Assembly (NCBI RefSeq): GCF_017912535.1
Contig: NZ_JAERQK010000003.1
Span: 186,001 to 250,000 of the forward strand
Length of the DNA: 64,000 nucleotides
Direction of reading: 5' to 3'
Source: Motiliproteus sediminis
GTDB taxonomy: Bacteria > Pseudomonadota > Gammaproteobacteria > Pseudomonadales > Balneatricaceae
The notes beneath the pieces were generated by a model. That model was not told where the DNA came from, did not search any database, and saw only the letters and a program-made list of their open reading frames with translations. The position numbers and the translations under genes are program-made. Position 1 is the first letter of the stretch. Each line of letters begins with the position of its first letter. Below are positions 59,586 through 64,000 of the stretch, piece after piece.

Positions 59586-60250
59586 CCGGTAACCGGCGCG
59601 AGCGCTGCCGGTAGTTCCGCCAGACTCTCCAGACACCGATCAGCCTCTGCCCATTCAGGACGCTGGCGCTGTTCCTTAGCCGGTATCACCACCACGCTCA
59701 TTCCGGCCCTTTGGGCGGCCAGCATGCCGTTAACCGAGTCTTCGATCGCAACGCACCGTTCGGGAGCGATCCCCAACGCTTTGGCGGCGGCCAGGTAGAC
59801 CGCCGGATGAGGTTTGCCGCGGAGTTCCTGTTCAGCCGACAGCCGCTGGCGGAAACAGTCAGTGAGCCGTAATCGCTGCAATGCCGCGTCGATCAGCCGC
59901 AACGATGAGGAACTGGCTATCGCCAGCGGGTACTGCTGCTTCAAGTTATGCACCGTCTCCACGGCAGTGGGTAGCGCCGCGCCCTGCTGCTGTATCAGTT
60001 CGATCGCGCGTTCGATGATGGCGGCCGCCAGCGCCGTGCGATCGCAGCGCAGGCCCGGTTTCCGGCGGCACCAGTAGTCAACCACCTCGTCGATCCGTAA
60101 GCCCTGCGTCAGGGCGCAGTCACTGTCGCTCAACCACAGGCCAGTGCTGGCGAACAGTTCGATCTCCGCCTGTCGCCACAGCGGTTCGGAGTTGATCAGC
60201 ACACCGTCAAGGTCGAAAACGATGGCATCAGCGGAGATCTGGAGGCCCAT
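59582..60250 (-). CDS. hxpB: HAD hydrolase, hexitol phosphatase HxpB-like
   Basis: A 222-residue HAD subfamily IA protein. Motif I is IVFDLDGVLINSEPLW, motif II IASSSSLRLIDAAL, motif III Lys in RGKPHPAVYLAAAKALG and motif IV CVAIEDSVNGMLAAQRAG. It is close to E. coli YniC/HxpB, which dephosphorylates 2-deoxyglucose-6-P and hexitol phosphates. Its stop overlaps that of hopJ. Confidence 0.87.
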   Translation of the reverse strand: MGLQISADAIVFDLDGVLINSEPLWRQAEIELFASTGLWLSDSDCALTQGLRIDEVVDYWCRRKPGLRCDRTALAAAIIERAIELIQQQGAALPTAVETVHNLKQQYPLAIASSSSLRLIDAALQRLRLTDCFRQRLSAEQELRGKPHPAVYLAAAKALGIAPERCVAIEDSVNGMLAAQRAGMSVVVIPAKEQRQRPEWAEADRCLESLAELPAALAPVTG

Positions 60251-60372
60251 GCCGGCAAGCTTAGCATGGCGGCACAGCTAAACGCCTGTTCGCATTGTCT
60301 GGTGTGCTCGCAGGTTAGCGGCGTTATCGGTTGCTAAGCTCAACGGTAGCGTCCAGCAGAGAAGGCGAACCC

Positions 60373-62262
60373 ATGACCGAGTGGTCTGAAGACGGGCCTG
60401 GCAATCAGCGCCCACCCAATTCGGCATCCGCACCCAAGGCGCTGCTGCCGGTCCGATGGGGCTGGTTTGCGGTGTTAGTGATGGTTTTCGGAACGATCGC
60501 GCTGGCCTGGGTCTGGTCGCGCCCGGCACTTTATGAGAGCCATGCCTTGCTGCAGGTGCAGTTCCCTCCCCGCTATCAGTCTGCCCTGGCCGAGTCGCCG
60601 CCTGAGGAGATGGTGCTGCATCAGCAGGTGTTATTAAGCCACCCGCTGTTGCAGACCCTGCAGCAACAGCTTGGCAGTTTGGGGGTGGTGGTGACCCTGG
60701 ACGAACTGCGTTCAAACCTCCAGGTGGAGGTGTTGCCCAATAGCCAGTTGGTGCGACTGGTGGCGCAAGCCGGTGATCCAGCGCTGGCACCTTCGGTGGT
60801 TGAGCGCTGGATCACCCTGTATCAGCAACGCTTTTCCCAACGTCAGGATCAGATTACGCGCGCCGAGGGGGCGCGCCTTGATGAACGGGTCGCGGAGCTG
60901 GAACGCATGCAGCAGCAGGTACAGCAGGAACTGGAGACCTATCAGCGCGAGCATCAGATTGCGTCAATCGAGCGGGATGAGAACCGGGTAATGAATCGCA
61001 TTCGCGGGCTGGCCGAGTCGCTGGACCGTATTGCCGAGCAGCGTCGCCGGGCTGAAGCTGAGCGTGACGCCTTACTGGCGGCAAAACGGCGTGGCGAAAT
61101 CCTGGTGCAGGCGCAGGATCAAGCCGGGATCGACAACCTCAGCCGGCGTGCGGTACAGATAAAGGACCAGCTGCAGACTCTGGAGGAGCAATACACCCGG
61201 CGCTATCTGCAGATTAATCCCGAGGCGCAGGCGCTGCAGCACCGTTTGCGGCAGATTGAGGCGCAGATTGATGAGCGTCAGCGACAATCGCTGACGCAAC
61301 AGCTGCAGCGGGCACAGCGTCAGGTCGACAGCAGCCGGGCGCAGGAGCAGGTAATGCTGGCCGAGCTTGCAGCCCAGAATGATGCGGTACGGCAGTTCGA
61401 AGGGCGGCTGCTGACGCTGCAGGCCCGGCGCGAGCAGTTGGCGCTTCTGAATACCGAACTGGCGACATTGCGTAACCAGCGTCTCGCATTCAGTCAGGCG
61501 CCGCGCCGCGACGTGCGTATCCATGTGCTGGAACCAGCCGTTTCATCCACACGGACGGTGGCGCCCGACTACTGGCGTGATAGCGGTTGGGCGCTGCTGC
61601 TGGCAGCACTGCTTGCACTGGCGCTGTCGATACTTAAGGGGATGATGAGTGCCAGACTCCTGCATGGGGCGCGCCTGCCGGCGCCGCCCGTGCCAGGGCC
61701 ACCGCGGGTGATCCACAGCGTGGGAGTGGCGCCGTTATCGGTTGCCACCTGTCGGGAGTTACTCCGCTGCGCCGATCAGCAGGAGCGGTTGCTGATCATG
61801 TTGCTGTTGAGTGGGGTGCAGCTGCGTGAGGTATCCCGGCTGGCTTGGTATCACCTTGCCGATGGCTGTGAACGCCTCAGCGTTCCGTCGCTGCCACCGC
61901 GGGAGCTGTCGTTGGCGCCGGCGCTGAGCCGGTCGCTGCGGCAAAGTTTTGAGGGGCCAGATCAGCGTCTGCAGCCGCTGTTGGTGGCAGAGGACGGCCA
62001 TCCGCTCAGTCCGGATCAACTGGATGAGCGGCTGGCTGCTACGGCGGAGCGGGCGCAGCTGCGTGACCGCGATATTTCCGGCGAGCAGCTGGCGCATACC
62101 TATCTCTGTTTTCTGGCGGAGCAGGGGGCGGGGCTGGAACAGCTGGAGCGTCGTCTGGGGCCCCTGCCGGTGGATGTGCTGGATCCGTTGCAGCAGCGCC
62201 TGCCTGCGGGGCCGGCACGTATGCTGGAGGAGATCAATCCGCACTATCCGGCGTTGCTGTAG
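60373..62262 (+). CDS. Wzz/GNVR-like membrane protein with degenerate tyrosine-recombinase-like C-terminal domain
   Basis: About 629 residues. TM1 spans ~29-48, a Wzz-like region follows, then a long coiled coil (~155-370) and TM2 at ~402-423, the layout of polysaccharide chain-length determinants. The cytoplasmic tail (~455-620) is not a kinase. It reads like a tyrosine recombinase catalytic fold: LLLSGVQLREVSRLAW (~477-492) aligns with the ATGLRxSELLALRW box, but Q483 takes the place of the catalytic Arg; SGEQLAHTY (~569-577) aligns with the PHDLRHT box, with E571 and A574 for the catalytic His and Arg; LERRLGP replaces the LLGH element and no nucleophilic Tyr follows. It would be a catalytically dead domain. 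An upstream in-frame start at 60331 is less likely. No polysaccharide genes lie nearby. Confidence 0.75.
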   Translation: MTEWSEDGPGNQRPPNSASAPKALLPVRWGWFAVLVMVFGTIALAWVWSRPALYESHALLQVQFPPRYQSALAESPPEEMVLHQQVLLSHPLLQTLQQQLGSLGVVVTLDELRSNLQVEVLPNSQLVRLVAQAGDPALAPSVVERWITLYQQRFSQRQDQITRAEGARLDERVAELERMQQQVQQELETYQREHQIASIERDENRVMNRIRGLAESLDRIAEQRRRAEAERDALLAAKRRGEILVQAQDQAGIDNLSRRAVQIKDQLQTLEEQYTRRYLQINPEAQALQHRLRQIEAQIDERQRQSLTQQLQRAQRQVDSSRAQEQVMLAELAAQNDAVRQFEGRLLTLQARREQLALLNTELATLRNQRLAFSQAPRRDVRIHVLEPAVSSTRTVAPDYWRDSGWALLLAALLALALSILKGMMSARLLHGARLPAPPVPGPPRVIHSVGVAPLSVATCRELLRCADQQERLLIMLLLSGVQLREVSRLAWYHLADGCERLSVPSLPPRELSLAPALSRSLRQSFEGPDQRLQPLLVAEDGHPLSPDQLDERLAATAERAQLRDRDISGEQLAHTYLCFLAEQGAGLEQLERRLGPLPVDVLDPLQQRLPAGPARMLEEINPHYPALL

Positions 62263-62336
62263 GTTCGGTTAATTGAGGCCCGTGTGCCGGGTCACGCTAT
62301 TCGGCACCTATAACGGTTCCTTATTCCGCCATCCGT

Positions 62337-62357
62337 CGTTGCTCGTTGCTCGTTGCT
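62337..62357. repeat. 7-bp tandem repeat, three copies
   Basis: CGTTGCT repeated three times without gaps in the 181-bp gap after the Wzz-like gene. No regulatory meaning could be assigned. The rest of the gap holds no gene. Confidence 0.8.
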
Positions 62358-62443
62358 GCCGTAGCTCCACTATGACTCCGCCGCGCTTAGGTCGGCGAAA
62401 TAACCACTTCGTTCAAATGTGCCACCAGGCGCGAAGCTGCACA

Positions 62444-63187
62444 CTAGAGCAGCAGGGTGATCCCCATCAGGGTGACCAGCAGGAAGGCGCCGCGTTTGAG
62501 GTTGGTTTCCGACAGGGGTGGCGGGTAACGGCGTCCAGCCAGGGTGGCGAGACTTACCACCGGCGCTGCCAGTGCGCCCAGAAGCAGGAGCTGCGCGTCC
62601 ATCTGCCCCTGCGCACTGACAACCAGAATACGCAACAGGGTCGAGAAGCCGAATACGGCCAGCAGAGTGGCCTTGAGCACGGCCAGCGGTTGCGGCTGGC
62701 GGTAGAGGTGAAATACCACCGGCGGCCCGGATACACTGAACAAGCCGCCTCCCAGCCCGCCAAGGAGACCGAAAAAGCCCAGCGTCCAGGTCGGGGAGGG
62801 CTGCCTGTACGGGGTCGGTTTGAGCATCAGCAGAAAGCCGCCACCGAGCAGGGTCACGCCGAGCAGCAGGCGCAGGGTTTGTTCGGTTTCGCTGGAAAGA
62901 TAGTCGAGCAGCCAGATACCTCCCAGCAGACCGGGGATCAGTCCCAGCAAGATAGCGGCCAGGGTGCCCCGGTTGATACCCGCCCAATCACCGCGCAGGG
63001 CGACCAGCACGTTTACCAGCGAGGTCAGGCTGACCAGAATCGCGGCGTCGGCCAGCGGAATCAGCTTCAGCCAACCGATGACGCCCATCAGGATCAGCCC
63101 GTACGCGAACCCCGCGATGGTTTGCACGTAGGCGGCAAAGGCTACCAGCAGCAGTAGGGGAGCAATAGCGTGGAGGTCGAGCAGCAT
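62444..63187 (-). CDS. TauE/SafE family membrane exporter
   Basis: A 247-residue protein with seven or eight helices and the TauE repeats: LLVAFAAYVQTIAGFAYGLI near the start and GFFGLLGGLGGGLFSVSGPP in the second half, each with the family's glycine signature. It likely exports sulfite or an organosulfur anion. Substrate uncertain. Convergent with the Wzz-like gene. Confidence 0.88.
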   Translation of the reverse strand: MLLDLHAIAPLLLLVAFAAYVQTIAGFAYGLILMGVIGWLKLIPLADAAILVSLTSLVNVLVALRGDWAGINRGTLAAILLGLIPGLLGGIWLLDYLSSETEQTLRLLLGVTLLGGGFLLMLKPTPYRQPSPTWTLGFFGLLGGLGGGLFSVSGPPVVFHLYRQPQPLAVLKATLLAVFGFSTLLRILVVSAQGQMDAQLLLLGALAAPVVSLATLAGRRYPPPLSETNLKRGAFLLVTLMGITLLL

Positions 63188-63281
63188 GGCACCGGGCTCT
63201 GGTTGTCAGTTCCGCAGCATACGCCGTTTTCAGGTAGAGTTCTAAGGCACGCCGGCCATCGGGGGGCGCCGTGTCATGTGG

Positions 63282-63551
63282 CTACAGGGGACGGACCAAC
63301 GCTACTACGTCGCCGGGGGAAACCTCGTCACCGGGGATAACGAGCAACTGCTCCACCACACCGCTGGCGGAGGAGAGCACCTCCATGTCGGTTTTGTAGG
63401 CTTCCACCACCAGTAGCGGCTGGTAGAGATCAACCCGGTCGCCGGGTGATACCAACAGCTCTACCACCTCCAGCAGCTCGCTGCGGCAGGTGCCGCAACT
63501 GTCCCAGCACTCCGGCTCGTCGGGGACCTGTATCGCGATGCTGGCGGTCAT
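63282..63551 (-). CDS. Small lipoyl/biotinyl-domain protein with Cys-rich N-terminus
   Basis: An 89-residue protein. Residues ~25-88 form a lipoyl-type domain (LVSPGDRVDLYQPLLVVEA ... GVVEQLLVIPGDEVSPGD), with the hairpin lysine K53 in EAYKTDMEV: this resembles lipoyl sites and lacks the biotin AMKM motif. An unusual N-terminal C15-x3-C19-x2-C22 motif (CWDSCGTC) could bind metal or form disulfides. Its ATG overlaps the stop of the LysR gene (ATGA), so the two are coupled. No dehydrogenase or carboxylase gene is adjacent. Function unknown. Confidence 0.8.
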   Translation of the reverse strand: MTASIAIQVPDEPECWDSCGTCRSELLEVVELLVSPGDRVDLYQPLLVVEAYKTDMEVLSSASGVVEQLLVIPGDEVSPGDVVALVRPL

Positions 63552-64000
63552 TCGGGCTGCAGGGGCGTGCCGCCGGACTGTCCGTTGGCGGTGTGGGTCC
63601 GCATGGTGTTGACCAGCTCGGCGATGGCCTGCTGCTTGCCGTTGTTGTTACGGTAGACGGCGAACAGCTCCCGCCGCACCTGGGCGATTCCGGGCACCCG
63701 GTGCAGTTGCCCCTCATCGAGCAGAGGTGCCACCACCCGCAGGGGCATGAATGCAGCGCCGTTGTCGCGCAGCAGATATTCAAGCGCAATGCTGGTCTGG
63801 CTGGTCTGCAGAACCGGGTTGAGAGTGTGACTGACCGCCTTGGCCTGGCGGATGCTGAACGCGGTGCCCCAGTTGATCAACACAAAGTCGGTTTCATCCA
63901 GCTGCGCCGGTGTTTGCAGTTCGCGACTGGAAACCATCACCAGATCCAGCCAGCCGAGAGAGTCGGTGGACAGCTCTTCCACCTTGGGAGGATCGAGCAG
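63548..64000 (-). CDS. LysR-family transcriptional regulator (partial, N-terminus beyond the window)
   Basis: The frame is open to the right edge, so the HTH domain lies outside. The visible part is the C-terminal half of a LysR effector domain: FVLINWGTAFSIRQAKAV, SIALEYLLRDNGAAFMPLRV and VPGIAQVRRELFAVYRNNNG, typical of the second Rossmann lobe. An apparent start at 63982 is an internal GTG. It overlaps the lipoyl-domain gene by four bases, an unusual coupling for a regulator. Confidence 0.85.
   Translation of the reverse strand: MLDPPKVEELSTDSLGWLDLVMVSSRELQTPAQLDETDFVLINWGTAFSIRQAKAVSHTLNPVLQTSQTSIALEYLLRDNGAAFMPLRVVAPLLDEGQLHRVPGIAQVRRELFAVYRNNNGKQQAIAELVNTMRTHTANGQSGGTPLQPE

Noticed and set aside
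60373..62262. The C-terminal recombinase-like region as an active integrase
   Set aside because: The catalytic Arg, His-x-x-Arg and Tyr are all absent, and the domain is tethered to the membrane; only the fold is suggested.
62273..63157. A 294-codon plus-strand frame opposite the TauE gene
   Set aside because: Gln/Arg/Gly-rich with no hydrophobic core; the opposite strand encodes a clear TauE membrane protein.

Overview
The window is about 64 kb of a GC-rich chromosome from a gammaproteobacterium, most likely a marine or aquatic member of the Pseudomonadales/Oceanospirillales/Cellvibrionales group. The call rests on gene content: long-form TrpS, DUF2789, HopJ, FabV, RlmJ, paired bacterioferritin subunits with Bfd, glutathionylspermidine synthetase and an aerobic-style late cobalamin set. 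No phage, transposase or CRISPR array is visible. The species cannot be named from the sequence alone.

Layout. 1-12.4 kb: core genes (DUF349 protein cut by the left edge, YchJ, exonuclease I, an M16 protease, a K+ channel with its DUF6394 partner, an EamA exporter, a Tim44-like protein), closed by a strong terminator. 12.45-14.8 kb: an AT-rich accessory pocket with three small minus-strand genes, imperfect palindromes and a perfect 10-bp inverted repeat around one gene; it looks like foreign, cassette-like DNA. 14.8-25 kb: nhaD, ppiC, hpf, yaaA, trpS, sseA, a deaminase, orphan Zur-regulated znuA and gltX. 25.2-25.5 kb: a tRNA Ala-Glu-Ala operon, followed by seven 9-bp tandem repeats directly upstream of bluB. 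26-31 kb: rlmJ, lipoproteins, DUF2971 and a yiaW/yiaV-like pair. 31-37 kb: an OMF-adaptor-RND tripartite efflux operon. 36.9-44 kb: two diguanylate cyclases flanking late cobalamin genes (cbiB-cobC-cobO operon, divergent cobQ).

44-47 kb: fabV and an iron-storage block in which two bacterioferritin subunits have divided the haem and ferroxidase sites between them, with bfd under a Fur-box promoter. 47.4-52.2 kb: an amide-bond cluster made of a GNAT-C39 protease-like fusion, a divergent RimK-family ATP-grasp ligase and a bifunctional glutathionylspermidine synthetase/amidase. 52.3-58.4 kb: GAF-HD-GYP, an LCIB-like (carbonic-anhydrase-fold) protein, a phospholipase D lipoprotein, an HlyD adaptor and a DUF2955 membrane protein. 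58.6-64 kb: a small alarmone-hydrolase-like HD protein, HopJ, HxpB, a Wzz-like protein, TauE, and a LysR regulator coupled to a lipoyl-type carrier.

The most unusual item is the Wzz/GNVR-like membrane protein at 60373-62262. Its C-terminal cytoplasmic region reads like a tyrosine-recombinase catalytic fold in which every catalytic residue has been replaced. The next most interesting are the LCIB-like protein in a signalling/lipid operon, the amidoligase neighbourhood, the cassette-like AT-rich pocket, and the LysR plus Cys-rich lipoyl-domain pair. All assignments come from reading the sequence by eye; no database search was run.
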